Of a DNA stretch of 64,000 nucleotides, positions 18,810 to 28,384 are shown one piece after another (positions within the stretch are counted from its first letter, which is position 1; every line of letters starts with the position of its first letter). The stretch covers positions 1 to 64,000 of the forward strand of contig JAUHYK010000014.1 in NCBI GenBank assembly GCA_030426465.1, read 5' to 3'. Below the pieces are notes generated by a model. That model saw only the letters and a list, made by a program, of their open reading frames with translations, was not told where the DNA came from and did no database searches. This stretch comes from Alphaproteobacteria bacterium. Lineage in GTDB: Bacteria > Pseudomonadota > Alphaproteobacteria > Caulobacterales > Parvularculaceae. A program made the position numbers and the translations under genes.

Positions 18810-18873
18810 GGCGGGTTGCGCCGCAGGTGGGATGGGCGCAAATTGCCGGAAACAACTTTTCCGGAAACGCCTC

Positions 18874-20034
18874 ATGTCCAATCCCACCGCCGCTGACGTG
18901 CGTATCGTCGCCACCGGCCTATACACCCCGCCCCACGCCATTTCGAATGAAGAACTGGTGGACGCTCTCAACGCTTATGTCGCCGACTTCAACGACAAAA
19001 ACGCGGACGCCATCGCCGCCGGCGATATAGAGCCGCTTCAGCCATCTTCACCTGAGTTCATCGAAAAAGCCTCAGGCATCAAATCACGCTTCGTCGTCGA
19101 CAAGGAAGGCATTCTCGATATCTCGCGGATGGCGCCTCATATTGCGCCGCGCCCCAATGGAGATCTATCCCTGTTGGCGGAAATGGGCGTCACGGCGGCG
19201 CGCGACGCCATGCGCGCTGCAGACCTTAACCCGCAGGATATTGACGGCGTCATCTGCGCGGCCTCGAATATGCAGCGCGCCTACCCGGCGATCGCCGTTG
19301 AAATCCAGGATGCATTGGGAATCGACGGCTTTGCGTTCGACATGAATGTCGCCTGCGCCTCGGCTACCTTCGGCATCGAAACCGGTCTCGGACTTATCCG
19401 CGCCGGCGCGCGCCGCATCCTCATGGTCAATCCGGAAATCTGTTCGGCGCATCTGAACTTCCGTAATCGCGACTGCCATTTCATTTTCGGAGACGTCGCA
19501 ACGGCGGTGATCCTTGAACGTAATGACGGCGCCGCGAATGGCGAGTCATGGGAGATACTCGGCACGAGACTCAAGACCAAATTCTCCAACAACATCCGCA
19601 ACAATTTCGGTTTTCTCAATCATTGCGAAAGAGAAACCGGCGCGCCCGCCGATCCGCAAACAGATCCGGCGACGGACAAGCTTTTCATGCAGGAGGGCCG
19701 CAAGGTCTTCAAAGAAGTCGTGCCCATGGTGAGCGAGCTGATTTCCGGGCATTTAAGCGATGTCAGCGTCGCCCCGGAGAACGTGAAGCGGTTCTGGTTA
19801 CATCAGGCGAACCTCGCCATGAATGAATTCATCGCAAGGAAGGTTCTCGGTCGCGACGCAACGCGCGAAGAAGCGCCCGTCGTTCTTGATGAATACGCCA
19901 ACACCTCGTCGGCTGGCTCCATCATCGCCTTCCATAAACATAAGGCTGACTTTGCGCCCGGAGACATCGGCGTCATCTGCGGCTTCGGCGCCGGCTATTC
20001 GGCCGGATCGGTGATCGTTCGCAAGGCGTCTTAA
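18874..20034 (+). CDS. 3-oxoacyl-ACP synthase III (FabH-like)
   Basis: This 386-aa thiolase-fold condensing enzyme has the KAS III triad: Cys161 in 'NVACASATFGIE', His310 in 'WLHQANLAMN', Asn343 in 'YANTSSAGSII'. It is longer than E. coli FabH (about 317 aa), with inserts after residue 20 and around 240-270, so it belongs to the extended FabH-like group. No ACP, reductase or biosynthetic cluster is next to it, so it may be a second initiating KAS for fatty acids or act on a special acyl chain. The start ATG at 18874 begins the conserved 'VRIVATGLYTPP' fold; the longer open frame overlaps tag. The true substrate is unknown. Confidence 0.9.
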   Translation: MSNPTAADVRIVATGLYTPPHAISNEELVDALNAYVADFNDKNADAIAAGDIEPLQPSSPEFIEKASGIKSRFVVDKEGILDISRMAPHIAPRPNGDLSLLAEMGVTAARDAMRAADLNPQDIDGVICAASNMQRAYPAIAVEIQDALGIDGFAFDMNVACASATFGIETGLGLIRAGARRILMVNPEICSAHLNFRNRDCHFIFGDVATAVILERNDGAANGESWEILGTRLKTKFSNNIRNNFGFLNHCERETGAPADPQTDPATDKLFMQEGRKVFKEVVPMVSELISGHLSDVSVAPENVKRFWLHQANLAMNEFIARKVLGRDATREEAPVVLDEYANTSSAGSIIAFHKHKADFAPGDIGVICGFGAGYSAGSVIVRKAS

Positions 20035-20100
20035 TCCGGCCTTCACCTTTTGGCTGAGACTATGTAGACCCGCATTCGGAAAGCGAGCGGACAAAGAACA

Positions 20101-20715
20101 ATGACCAACCACCTGCACAAAGGCGATCTCCCTGAAGGCCTTGATCTCGGCCCAGTCGTCGCCGTCGACTCGGAGACCATGGGGCTGATCCCCCACCGCG
20201 ACCCCCTCTGTGTGGTGCAGCTTTCAGCCGGCGATGGGAACGCGCATCTCGTTCAGCTTGACCGCAAGACCTATGACGCGCCGCGGCTCAAGGCCCTGCT
20301 CGCCGACACAAAAGTCCTCAAGATTTTCCATTTCGCGCGCTTTGACGTCGCCGCCTTCAAGCAATGGCTCGGCGTAGAGACAGCGCCGGTCTATTGCACC
20401 AAGATCGCCTCAAAACTCTGCCGCACCTATACGGACCGGCACGGCCTCAAGGATGTCTGCCGCGAACTTCTCGGCGTCGACGTCTCGAAACAGCAGCAAT
20501 CCTCCGATTGGGGCGCGGACCAGCTCTCCGACGCCCAGGTGGACTACGCCGCCTCGGACGTCCTCCACCTTCACGCATTGAGGGAAAAACTGGACGCCAT
20601 GCTGGCCCGCGAAGGGCGCATGGACCTGGCCGAGGCCTGCTTCGAATTCCTGCCAAACCGGGCGGCGCTGGACCTCGCCGGCTGGCCTGAGGTCGATATT
20701 TTCGCCCATTCCTGA
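20101..20715 (+). CDS. RNase D-like 3'-5' exonuclease
   Basis: This 204-aa DEDDy exonuclease has motif I 'AVDSETMGL', motif II 'FHFARFDVAAF' and motif III 'YAASDVLHLHAL'. It consists of the exonuclease domain alone and lacks the HRDC domains of E. coli RNase D. This matches the short RNase D-like proteins (Rnd-like) of alphaproteobacteria, which trim RNA 3' ends. The start ATG at 20101 follows AAAGAACA, a weak ribosome site. It is followed by the lpt cluster after 148 bp. Confidence 0.9.
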   Translation: MTNHLHKGDLPEGLDLGPVVAVDSETMGLIPHRDPLCVVQLSAGDGNAHLVQLDRKTYDAPRLKALLADTKVLKIFHFARFDVAAFKQWLGVETAPVYCTKIASKLCRTYTDRHGLKDVCRELLGVDVSKQQQSSDWGADQLSDAQVDYAASDVLHLHALREKLDAMLAREGRMDLAEACFEFLPNRAALDLAGWPEVDIFAHS

Positions 20716-20863
20716 GATTTCCTCCCCAAAGCGCCGGTTTTTAGAGGGAAATTTGCGCCTCTTGCTTCCCTCCCGCCGCCGCGCGACTATATGAAGAGAA
20801 GCGCTGTGGACTTTTTTGCGGCGCAACGAAGCTCTTGGAATTCATAGGAAATCGCACGCGGAC

Positions 20864-21643
20864 ATGACGACGCTCGTCACGGAAGAGAACAGGCCAGCAG
20901 AGCCGACGCAGCTCGCCTCCCGGCGGCGCGTTCTCGACAGCCTGCCCTCTGGCGCACGCACCACGGGCGACCAGGCCGCAGCCCGTTCGCGTATGGTCCG
21001 TCGCCTGCGAATAGCGCTGCCAATCCTCGCCCTTGTTCTTGTTGGCGCATTTCTCTTCAATACCAGCTCCAATGATGTCGACGACGCCTTTCTGGACGAC
21101 TTCAAGGATATCGACGCCTCGGCCGAAGAGCTGAGCATGGCGAGCCCGCGCTTCGCCGGGGTCGACAACAAAGGCAAGCCTTTCGAAATCACTGCGGCTG
21201 TGGCGCGTCAGAACACAAACCTGAAAGACGTCGTCACGCTGGACCATCCCCACGCCGTGCAGGGCGAGAATAACGGCTCCACGGTTGTGAGCGCAGACAA
21301 AGGCGTTTACCGATCCGACCAGAATATTCTGGAGCTTGAGGATAAGGTGACGCTGCAACATGAAGTAGGATCGGAGGTGTATGTCTTCCATACGCCTACC
21401 GCCACGGTCGCCATCAAGGATGAGGTCGTCACCAGCGAAACCGGCGTCGACGGCCAAGGAACCAATGGCCGCGAACTCACCGCTGAACGCATGAAAGCCT
21501 ATAACGGCGAAGGCCGCGTGGTCCTCGAAGGCAATGTGCATATGCGCATCTATCCCAAGAATACTGAAGCCAAGCCCGACGATGAAGCCGCCGACACTGG
21601 CCGGCCGGCGCTGAAAGAAGTGGACATCGAGAAGCCGCAATGA
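20864..21643 (+). CDS. lptC: LPS export ABC transporter periplasmic protein LptC
   Basis: This 259-aa bitopic protein has a cytoplasmic N-terminus of about 45 residues, one membrane helix ('IALPILALVLVGAFLF') and a periplasmic beta-jellyroll. The jellyroll has 'SPRFAGVDNKGKPFEITAAVARQ', the typical LptC opening in alphaproteobacteria. LptC links the LptB2FG transporter to LptA in the LPS bridge. I chose the ATG at 20864 over an upstream in-frame codon because it opens a normal N-terminus. Its stop overlaps the lptA start (ATGA), giving coupled translation. Confidence 0.92.
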   Translation: MTTLVTEENRPAEPTQLASRRRVLDSLPSGARTTGDQAAARSRMVRRLRIALPILALVLVGAFLFNTSSNDVDDAFLDDFKDIDASAEELSMASPRFAGVDNKGKPFEITAAVARQNTNLKDVVTLDHPHAVQGENNGSTVVSADKGVYRSDQNILELEDKVTLQHEVGSEVYVFHTPTATVAIKDEVVTSETGVDGQGTNGRELTAERMKAYNGEGRVVLEGNVHMRIYPKNTEAKPDDEAADTGRPALKEVDIEKPQ

Positions 21644-22125
21644 TTCAAAAAATCGTTTTAGCCGCCGCCTTTTTCCTTTGCGCCGTGACGCCAGGCGCCG
21701 CGCAGCTGATCGCCGCCGGCGACAGCGAGGAACCGATCGATATCACGGGCGATACTGCTGAATTCCAGGACAATCTCGCCGTCTGGACCGGCAATGTCCG
21801 CGTGGTCCAGGGCCCTGCAATCCTGATCTCGGAACGGCTCGAGGCCGTGCTGACCGATGAAGGCGACTTTGAAACCATCACCGCCATCGGCTCCGTGCGT
21901 TATTCCAACGGCGAGGAAGCGATTACCGGTGAACGCGCCGTTTTCAACAATGACGCCCGCACCATTGTCATGACCGATAATGTCATCGTCACCCAGGGCA
22001 AACAGGTCATGTCCGCTGGCAAAATCACCTACTGGATCGATAGCGGTAAGGTTTTGTTTACCCCTGAAGCCGGAAAACGCATTCGCGGCCTGTTTTTCAC
22101 CGGCAAGGACGACGAACAGTCATAA
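21640..22125 (+). CDS. lptA: LPS transport periplasmic protein LptA
   Basis: This 161-aa periplasmic protein has a signal peptide ending near 'GAAQLIAAG' and an OstA beta-jellyroll ('IDITGDTAEFQDNLAVWTG', 'AITGERAVFNNDARTIVM'). LptA molecules bridge the periplasm and carry lipopolysaccharide from LptC to LptD. It overlaps lptC by 4 bp and is followed 72 bp later by lptB, the normal order. Confidence 0.94.
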   Translation: MIQKIVLAAAFFLCAVTPGAAQLIAAGDSEEPIDITGDTAEFQDNLAVWTGNVRVVQGPAILISERLEAVLTDEGDFETITAIGSVRYSNGEEAITGERAVFNNDARTIVMTDNVIVTQGKQVMSAGKITYWIDSGKVLFTPEAGKRIRGLFFTGKDDEQS

Positions 22126-22197
22126 AGAATGGCAAGTCTGAACACACATTAACGATTACAAGACGCCTTCACTGAACTTTAAAGAGAGATGCGCTTA

Positions 22198-23007
22198 ATG
22201 AGCGACCAGATGGAACCGACAAACGACACCTCTCCGGCGCAAAGCGCCCAGCCACAAAAGCTGAAGCCCAAAGTGATTGAGGGCGGCGGCGCGCTGGCGG
22301 CTGAGAATCTGGGAAAATCGTTTAAACGACGCCCGGTTGTGCGCGGCGTGTCGATGTCGGTGAAGCGCGGTGAAGTCGTCGGCCTTCTGGGCCCCAACGG
22401 CGCCGGCAAGACAACCTGCTTTTACATGATCACCGGACTGATCCCCGCCGACCGCGGCCGCATCATGATCGACGGTAATGACGTTACAAATCTGCCCATG
22501 TATCAGCGCGCGCGCCTCGGCGTCGGCTATCTGCCGCAGGAAGCCTCAATCTTTCGCGGCATGACCGTAGAGCAAAATCTGCGCGCCGTGGTCGAGCTTG
22601 TTGAACGCAACAAAGACAAACAGCAGACGATCATCGACGATCTTCTGAACGAATTTCATATCACCCACATTCGCAATGCGCCTGCGATCGCGCTCTCGGG
22701 CGGTGAACGCCGCCGGGTGGAGATCGCTCGTGCGCTTGCAACGGCGCCGTCCTTCATGCTGCTGGACGAACCTTTCGCCGGTATCGACCCGCTCGCCATC
22801 GCGGAAATCCGCGAACTGGTGGCGCATCTTAAAGATCGCGGTCTTGGCGTCCTGATTACGGACCATAATGTTCGCGAAACTCTCGACATCATCGACCGCG
22901 CCTACATCATTCATGAAGGCGAGGTGCTTCTGGAAGGCGCGCCCGGCGAAATCGTCGGCGACAAAGATGTTCGCCGGGTTTACCTCGGCGACCGGTTCCA
23001 GATGTAA
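22198..23007 (+). CDS. lptB: LPS export ABC transporter ATPase LptB
   Basis: This 269-aa ABC ATPase has Walker A GPNGAGKTT, a Q-loop 'GYLPQEASIFRGMTV', signature 'LSGGERRRVEIARAL', Walker B 'FMLLDEPFAGIDP' and the switch His in 'ITDHNVRETL'. These match LptB closely. An N-terminal extension of about 35 residues rich in Pro, Gln and Thr precedes the ABC domain. Two ATGs (22189 and 22198) are in frame; GAGAG lies at a proper 9-nt distance only from the second, so I prefer 22198. Confidence 0.95.
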   Translation: MSDQMEPTNDTSPAQSAQPQKLKPKVIEGGGALAAENLGKSFKRRPVVRGVSMSVKRGEVVGLLGPNGAGKTTCFYMITGLIPADRGRIMIDGNDVTNLPMYQRARLGVGYLPQEASIFRGMTVEQNLRAVVELVERNKDKQQTIIDDLLNEFHITHIRNAPAIALSGGERRRVEIARALATAPSFMLLDEPFAGIDPLAIAEIRELVAHLKDRGLGVLITDHNVRETLDIIDRAYIIHEGEVLLEGAPGEIVGDKDVRRVYLGDRFQM

Positions 23008-23027
23008 AGGAAGGATAAGGGGGCGTT

Positions 23028-24536
23028 GTGGCGTTAGCTCCGAGATTAGAATTCAGACAATCCCAGCAGCTCGTCATGACGCCGCAATTGCAGCAGGCGA
23101 TCAAGCTGTTGCAACTGTCCAATCTCGAGCTTTCGGAATATGTCGCCGAACAACTCGAAGAAAATCCCTTTTTAGAGCGTGACGAGACTCCGTCCGACGG
23201 CCCGGCTGAACGCCGCGGCGAAAAAACGAATGACGGAGAAAACGCGACCCAAAGTTCTGGCGAGGTCGACCAGGCGAACGCCAAGGAAGCGCGCGATTCG
23301 CTCGACGTCGAATATGATGATGTCGACCCCAACAGCTCAGGCAGCGACGCCGCTTATGGCGACTATCAGCCGAATGACTGGACGTCAGCGTCTTCCGGCC
23401 GCAGCCTTGACGGCGATCAGGAATTCGGGGCCACGCTGAAAAAGGAAATCTCGCTCGCCGATCACCTGACAGAACAATTGCATCTGGCGACACGCGAGCC
23501 GATGCAGCTTTTCATTGGCGCCTATATCATCGATATGATCGACGAGGCCGGCTATTTGCGCGAGGATCTGCTCACCGTTGCAGACCGACTTGGCGCTGAA
23601 CTCACCGACGTTGAAGAAACGCACGCCATGATCACAACGTTCGATCCGTCCGGCGTCGGCGCTCGCGACCTTAAAGAGTGCCTGAAACTTCAGCTGATTG
23701 ACGCCAATCGTTTTGATCCGTCGATGCAGGCTTTTGTAGAAAACATTGAGCTTCTCGCTAAAAACGATCTCAAGGGGCTGATGAAAGCAACCAACGCCGA
23801 CGAAGAAGACGTGCGCGACATGATTGCGGAAGTGCGCGGCCTCACGCCAAAGCCCGGTTACGCCTATGGCGGCGGTGTCGTTCAGGCGATTGCGCCAGAC
23901 GTCTTCGTCACCAAGTCTCAGGATGGCGGCTGGAAAGTTGAGCTCAACAGCGAGACCCTGCCCCGCATTCTTGTAAATCAACGTTATTATGCAGAGATTT
24001 CGTCCGTAAACGGCGCAGATGAAAAAGACAAAAACTTCATCGCGGAACAATTCGCCAGCGCCAACTGGCTTGCGAAATCGCTGCATCAGCGCGCGCAAAC
24101 CATCCTGAAGGTTGCGAGTGAAATCGTACGCCAGCAGGACGCATTTCTCGCCTATGGCGTCAAACATCTGCGCCCGCTCAACCTCAAAATTGTCGCCGAC
24201 GCCATCGAAATGCACGAATCAACGGTTTCGCGTGTGACGTCGAACAAATATATCGCGACGCCGCGCGGCCTTTTCGAACTGAAGTACTTTTTCACGGCCT
24301 CCATCGCCTCCTCCTCGGGGGGCGAAGCCCACTCCGCCGAGGCGGTCCGCCACCGCATTCGGGAGATGATTGAGGCCGAGACCAAGGACACGGTCCTTTC
24401 GGATGACAAGATCGTCGAAATCTTGCGCTCGGAAGGCGTGGATATCGCCCGCCGGACGGTTGCTAAGTATAGGGAAACATTGAATATTCCCTCTTCTGTC
24501 CAGCGCCGCCGGGCGATGTTGCAAACGGCGATCTAA
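23028..24536 (+). CDS. rpoN: RNA polymerase sigma-54 factor
   Basis: This 502-aa sigma-54 has region I 'QLVMTPQLQQAIKLLQLSNLEL', an acidic region II (about 50-125), the core-binding region, the HTH ('ESTVSRVTSNKYIATPRGLF') and the RpoN box 'ARRTVAKYRE' near the C-terminus. It starts with GTG at 23028, preceded by AAGGGGG. It directs transcription from -24/-12 promoters with AAA+ activators for nitrogen, motility and envelope genes. It stands between lptB and hpf as in many proteobacteria. Confidence 0.96.
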   Translation: MALAPRLEFRQSQQLVMTPQLQQAIKLLQLSNLELSEYVAEQLEENPFLERDETPSDGPAERRGEKTNDGENATQSSGEVDQANAKEARDSLDVEYDDVDPNSSGSDAAYGDYQPNDWTSASSGRSLDGDQEFGATLKKEISLADHLTEQLHLATREPMQLFIGAYIIDMIDEAGYLREDLLTVADRLGAELTDVEETHAMITTFDPSGVGARDLKECLKLQLIDANRFDPSMQAFVENIELLAKNDLKGLMKATNADEEDVRDMIAEVRGLTPKPGYAYGGGVVQAIAPDVFVTKSQDGGWKVELNSETLPRILVNQRYYAEISSVNGADEKDKNFIAEQFASANWLAKSLHQRAQTILKVASEIVRQQDAFLAYGVKHLRPLNLKIVADAIEMHESTVSRVTSNKYIATPRGLFELKYFFTASIASSSGGEAHSAEAVRHRIREMIEAETKDTVLSDDKIVEILRSEGVDIARRTVAKYRETLNIPSSVQRRRAMLQTAI

Positions 24537-24618
24537 CCCTTTAATCCGCGCATCCGGCGCCAATATAATGGCGGTGGCGCGGTGCTCCGGGGGAGAGCCG
24601 CCACTTTCAGGAGGTCCA

Positions 24619-25200
24619 ATGGACATTCAGGTCAGCGGTAAAAACATGGATCTGGGCGACGCCTTGCAAAACCATGTTTCTGACAAACTCGAAGACAGCG
24701 TTCACAAATATTTCGATCGCGGCGCGGAAGCGACCGTGACCTTCTCCAAAGAGCGACATCTCATTGGTTGTGATGTAACAGCCCACCTCGCTTCTGGCGT
24801 GTTTCTGGCGGCTCATGGCGAAGGCGGCGACGCCTATAGCGCCTTTGAGGAGAGCCTGGAAAAGCTCGAAAAACGGGTGCGGCGCTACAAGCGCAGGCTT
24901 AAAAAGCACCATACCAATGGTAAAGAGCCCCTGCCTGCGGAAAACGCCTCCTATTACATGCTTCAACCCCTGGGTGAGGAAGAAGAAGGCGGTGACCAGG
25001 ATGAGGCCGATCCGAACCCCATCGTTGTGGCCGAAAGCCAGACGACCTTGCGGGAAATGACGGTTGGCGCAGCGGTCATGCAGCTGGATCTGGCTGAACA
25101 ACCTGCGGTGGTGTTCAAAAACGCCGCGCACGGGCGAATCAATGTGGTCTACCGCCGCCGCGACGGTCATATCGGATGGGTTGATCCCGGAGCCTCTTAG
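24619..25200 (+). CDS. hpf: Ribosome hibernation promoting factor, long form
   Basis: This 193-aa long-type HPF has an N-terminal S30AE domain (1-100, 'MDIQVSGKNMDLGDALQNHV', 'RRYKRRLKKHH'). A variable acidic linker follows, then a C-terminal dimerisation domain ('LREMTVGAAVMQLDLAEQPA', 'HGRINVVYRRRDGHIGWV'). Long HPF makes 100S ribosome dimers in stationary phase. A perfect AGGAGGT lies 5 nt before the ATG at 24619, which rules out the upstream in-frame start. Confidence 0.95.
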   Translation: MDIQVSGKNMDLGDALQNHVSDKLEDSVHKYFDRGAEATVTFSKERHLIGCDVTAHLASGVFLAAHGEGGDAYSAFEESLEKLEKRVRRYKRRLKKHHTNGKEPLPAENASYYMLQPLGEEEEGGDQDEADPNPIVVAESQTTLREMTVGAAVMQLDLAEQPAVVFKNAAHGRINVVYRRRDGHIGWVDPGAS

Positions 25201-25325
25201 GGCTAAAGGCGGCCTCGCTGACGGCGCAGCGGGGCTGACACCCTTAGTTGAACGGGCCGAACTTTAAGGAACTTCTTAACAGCTTGGACTATTCGTAGGG
25301 GTGCGGAGCCAGTGAAAGAGTTTGC

Positions 25326-25799
25326 GTGAGCGTAATGGGACTTGAAGACCTTCTCAGCCCTCAGGGCGTCATCCATAACCTCCGGGCGTGCTGCAAGCGC
25401 GAAGCGCTGCAGGCGCTTGCTGATAAGGCAAGCGGGCTAATCGACCGTCCGGCGGCGGATATTATGTCGACCCTGCTGGAGCGTGAACAGCTTGGCTCCA
25501 CGGGCGTGGGCGACGGCGTCGCCCTGCCCCACGGCAAAATCGAAGGTCTCGGAAAGATTGTTGGCGTGCTGGCGCGTCTGGAAGCGCCTGTCAGCTTTGA
25601 TGCGCTCGACGACCAGCCTGTTGATCTCGTCTTTATGCTGCTGGCGCCGGCCAACGCCACAGCAGCGCATTTGAAGGCGCTCGCCAAAGTCTCCCGCCTG
25701 CTTCGCGATGAAGATGCCCGCGACGCCCTTCGCGGCGCTGATTCGGCGGAAGCCTTGTTCGCCATCGCTACGGCGGATCAAAAGCACCACGCCGCTTAA
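25326..25799 (+). CDS. ptsN: Nitrogen-regulatory PTS EIIA protein
   Basis: This 157-aa EIIA-Ntr has the phosphoryl-accepting His69 in 'GVALPHGKIEG', preceded by the 'STGVGDG' loop. PtsN receives phosphate from NPr and modulates potassium, nitrogen and stringent responses. The start is GTG at 25326 or the in-frame ATG at 25335; both keep the domain intact. It ends the lptC-lptA-lptB-rpoN-hpf-ptsN cluster. A hairpin-poor T tract (TTTTTT at about 25811) follows, without a clear stem. Confidence 0.95.
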   Translation: MSVMGLEDLLSPQGVIHNLRACCKREALQALADKASGLIDRPAADIMSTLLEREQLGSTGVGDGVALPHGKIEGLGKIVGVLARLEAPVSFDALDDQPVDLVFMLLAPANATAAHLKALAKVSRLLRDEDARDALRGADSAEALFAIATADQKHHAA

Positions 25800-25834
25800 G
25801 CGCAAATCAGTTTTTTCTGAAACAGCTCGAAACG

Positions 25835-26131
25835 TCAGTGAACGCTGACGGGGTTCATTTCATATTGGCGCGCCGCCGCGAAGGCGAGATCACGGTCGCC
25901 CACAAGCGCCAAACGCTCGCCGCTGGACGAGTGCACCGAATAGAGAATGTCGCCATCTTCAATTTCTATCGCCATTTCGCCCTCATCGTCCATCAGGTCA
26001 TCAAGGACATCGCGTGCGGCGACGGTGCGCACATAGACGAGTTTCCGCCCTCCGAGCTCTGCGAAATCACGCGCAGACAGGGACTTTTCTTCTCCGTCAT
26101 TAAAAATCGCGCCGTTTTTCATCAAAGTCAT
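25835..26131 (-). CDS. DUF1150 family protein
   Basis: This 98-aa protein matches the small alphaproteobacterial DUF1150 family by 'FAELGGRKLVYVRTV', an acidic centre ('DDEGEMAIEIEDGD') and 'LALVGDRDLAFAAARQYEMNPVSVH' at the end. In other genomes it is often near a small heat-shock protein and ptsN; here it is convergent with ptsN. It is probably cytosolic. A second ATG at 26122 is an alternative start. Confidence 0.8.
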   Translation of the reverse strand: MTLMKNGAIFNDGEEKSLSARDFAELGGRKLVYVRTVAARDVLDDLMDDEGEMAIEIEDGDILYSVHSSSGERLALVGDRDLAFAAARQYEMNPVSVH

Positions 26132-26399
26132 GGGTCTTTTCCTTTGTCAGATCCCTCTTGTCTGGATCCGGGCGTTTTTTTGATTTTGCAGGGAAACTGG
26201 CTAGCAAACCGTGAACGCCGGACATAAAAACCGATAGTTTTCTTTACCGATCAGAAATGACGATCATTTGACCCTTTAATGGCCAGGCCGCCGTTTTCAT
26301 TTGTTCTGGATATGGGGATATATTGTAACAATTCAATATCCGCATTTTCCACACGCGGGATCGTGAAGGCGGATGTCAAGATTTCCCCCAGCGCAGCGC

Positions 26400-27410
26400 T
26401 CAGGCCGGCAGGGGACGGTCTTCCAGAATTGCAGCAAAAAGAGGCGCATCCACATTCCCTCCGGAAAGCGTCAACGCTGTCGTCTTACCCTTCACGTCGA
26501 ATTTCCCGGAAAGAAGCCCCGCAAGGGCGGCCGCCCCGCCCGGCTCCACTACCAGCTTCAACTCACGCCATGCGAAGACCATCGCCCGGCGAACATCCTC
26601 TTCGGTAACCGTTAGTCCACCGCGCACCAGCCGCTCCATGATCGGCAGCGTCAGCCGTCCCGGGGAAGGGCTCGCAATGGCGTCACAAATAGTGCGCCGA
26701 CTGACATCGGCGCGATGACGAACCCCGTCGCGTATGGACGCCCAGGTCTCATCGAACCCTTCCGGCTCCGCGATCCAGACATCAGTCTGCGGTGAAACAT
26801 CTTCAAGAATAGTGGCGCAACCCGCCGTCAGGCCGCCGCCGCCGCAACATACGATAAACGCGTCAAGGGACAGGCCCCGAGCAGCTGCCTCTTCGAAGGT
26901 CTCAAGCGCCGCTGTCCCCTGCCCCTCAATGACATGCGGATGATCAAAAGACGGCGCCAACGCCATACCCTTTTCAGCAATGACGCGCTCAGCAATGGCT
27001 TCACGGTCTTCGTTGTAGCGGTCATAGGAAATAATATCGGCGCCCAGCGCTTTTACATTGTTGGTTTTGATCGCCGGCGCATCGGCCGGCATGATGATCG
27101 TTGCATGAGCGCCACACATACGCGCCGCCAGCGCAACGCCTTGCGCATGATTGCCTGACGACCAGGCGAGAATGCCCTTACGCCGCTCTTCCTCCGTCAA
27201 TTGCGATACAAGATTATAGGCGCCGCGAAATTTGAACGAACCATAATGCTGGAGGACTTCCGCCTTGAGTAGCACCCTACCGCCCACGATTGCATTGAGG
27301 TTTTCGTTCTCAATCAGCGGCGTGCGCACTGCCTTGCCGGACAGGCGCGCAGCCGCGGCGCGAACGCCGTCAGCGGTGATGGGAGCGGAATTGAGAAGAG
27401 AAGCGTCCAT
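26400..27410 (-). CDS. PLP-dependent threonine/serine dehydratase-like enzyme
   Basis: This 336-aa fold-type II PLP enzyme has the PLP lysine in 'GSFKFRGAYN', the Asn loop 'SSGNHAQGVALAA', the glycine phosphate-binding loop 'CCGGGGLTAG', and a late 'LTLSGGNVD'. It has no ACT domain, so it is like catabolic threonine dehydratase or serine racemase rather than biosynthetic IlvA. It would deaminate threonine to 2-oxobutyrate, or act on serine or hydroxyaspartate. It is downstream of uppP on the same strand, 83 bp apart. Confidence 0.9.
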   Translation of the reverse strand: MDASLLNSAPITADGVRAAAARLSGKAVRTPLIENENLNAIVGGRVLLKAEVLQHYGSFKFRGAYNLVSQLTEEERRKGILAWSSGNHAQGVALAARMCGAHATIIMPADAPAIKTNNVKALGADIISYDRYNEDREAIAERVIAEKGMALAPSFDHPHVIEGQGTAALETFEEAAARGLSLDAFIVCCGGGGLTAGCATILEDVSPQTDVWIAEPEGFDETWASIRDGVRHRADVSRRTICDAIASPSPGRLTLPIMERLVRGGLTVTEEDVRRAMVFAWRELKLVVEPGGAAALAGLLSGKFDVKGKTTALTLSGGNVDAPLFAAILEDRPLPA

Positions 27411-27493
27411 AACGGGCTTTCAAATGTCGCGTGGGAGTCATGACCAGAAATCCCGCCAAAGCCAAGACGTTTTTGCGGCCCTCATGAGGCTTT

Positions 27494-28309
27494 TCAAGCA
27501 GCCGCCAAAGTTCCAGCCATGGCCAGCAAGATTACGCCAAAAATAACCCGGTAAATGACGAAAGGCGTAAAGCTGATGCTGCGCGTCAAACGCATGAGGA
27601 TGGCGATCGCCGCATACGCGCAAACAAAAGACAGCACCGCAACGATGGCGGCGCCGGACATGGTCGCGCCTGCGCCTTCCCGTGCAATTTCAATCGCCGC
27701 AAAAAATCCGAGGGCAAGGATAGTCGGGATCGCGAGCAACATGGAAAACCGCGCTGATTCAGTGCGCGTCATGCCTAAAAACCGCGCCATGGTCATCGTG
27801 ACGCCAGAACGCGAAACGCCTGGAACAAGCGCAATCATCTGGGCCAAACCAATGGCGATGGCATCCCGCCAGGTGATCCGGTCCAGACCTTCGCGCTCCC
27901 CCTTCGTCCGGTCTGCGAACCACAAAAGAGCGCCGAAGATGATGCTGGTCCAGCCGATCACCATAGGCGAACGCAGGGCGTCCGTTATATCCAAAAGCAC
28001 GAAAACGGCCGCCAGCGCCAAAGTCGGAATGGTGGCCACGGCAATGAATAAAAACAGTTTGCGATCATCACTTGGCTTGAAGCGCAGCATATCGACGCCG
28101 CCGCGAAACAGCATCGCGGTCTCTTCACGGAAATAAAGAAGCACGGCGACCAGCGATCCGACATGAGCGGCAATATCAATCAACGGCCCCTGGTCCGTCC
28201 AACCTGATACGGCAAGGGGTGCAAGGATCAGATGCGCCGAAGAGGAGATCGGAAGAAATTCCGTAATCCCCTGAATAACGGCTAGAACGATAAGCTGGAT
28301 CAGCGACAT
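27494..28309 (-). CDS. uppP: Undecaprenyl-diphosphatase
   Basis: This 271-aa integral membrane enzyme of the BacA/UppP type has motif 1 'GITEFLPISSSAHL' and motif 2 'LVPGVSRSGVTM', with about eight membrane helices. It recycles undecaprenyl pyrophosphate to the monophosphate carrier for peptidoglycan and other envelope polymers. The start ATG at 28309 is directly followed by the first helix. The response-regulator gene lies 75 bp upstream on the same strand. Confidence 0.96.
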   Translation of the reverse strand: MSLIQLIVLAVIQGITEFLPISSSAHLILAPLAVSGWTDQGPLIDIAAHVGSLVAVLLYFREETAMLFRGGVDMLRFKPSDDRKLFLFIAVATIPTLALAAVFVLLDITDALRSPMVIGWTSIIFGALLWFADRTKGEREGLDRITWRDAIAIGLAQMIALVPGVSRSGVTMTMARFLGMTRTESARFSMLLAIPTILALGFFAAIEIAREGAGATMSGAAIVAVLSFVCAYAAIAILMRLTRSISFTPFVIYRVIFGVILLAMAGTLAAA

Positions 28310-28384
28310 GCCAACGAGATAAACCCATTCACCGTGACCGCACTATGACAAAGTGCGAACCGGGCGAATTATTTTGTCCGGCGT

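Noticed and set aside
25265-25282. TTAA-N8-TTAAC before ptsN as a CtrA site
   Set aside because: The spacing is eight, not seven, so it does not fit the CtrA box.
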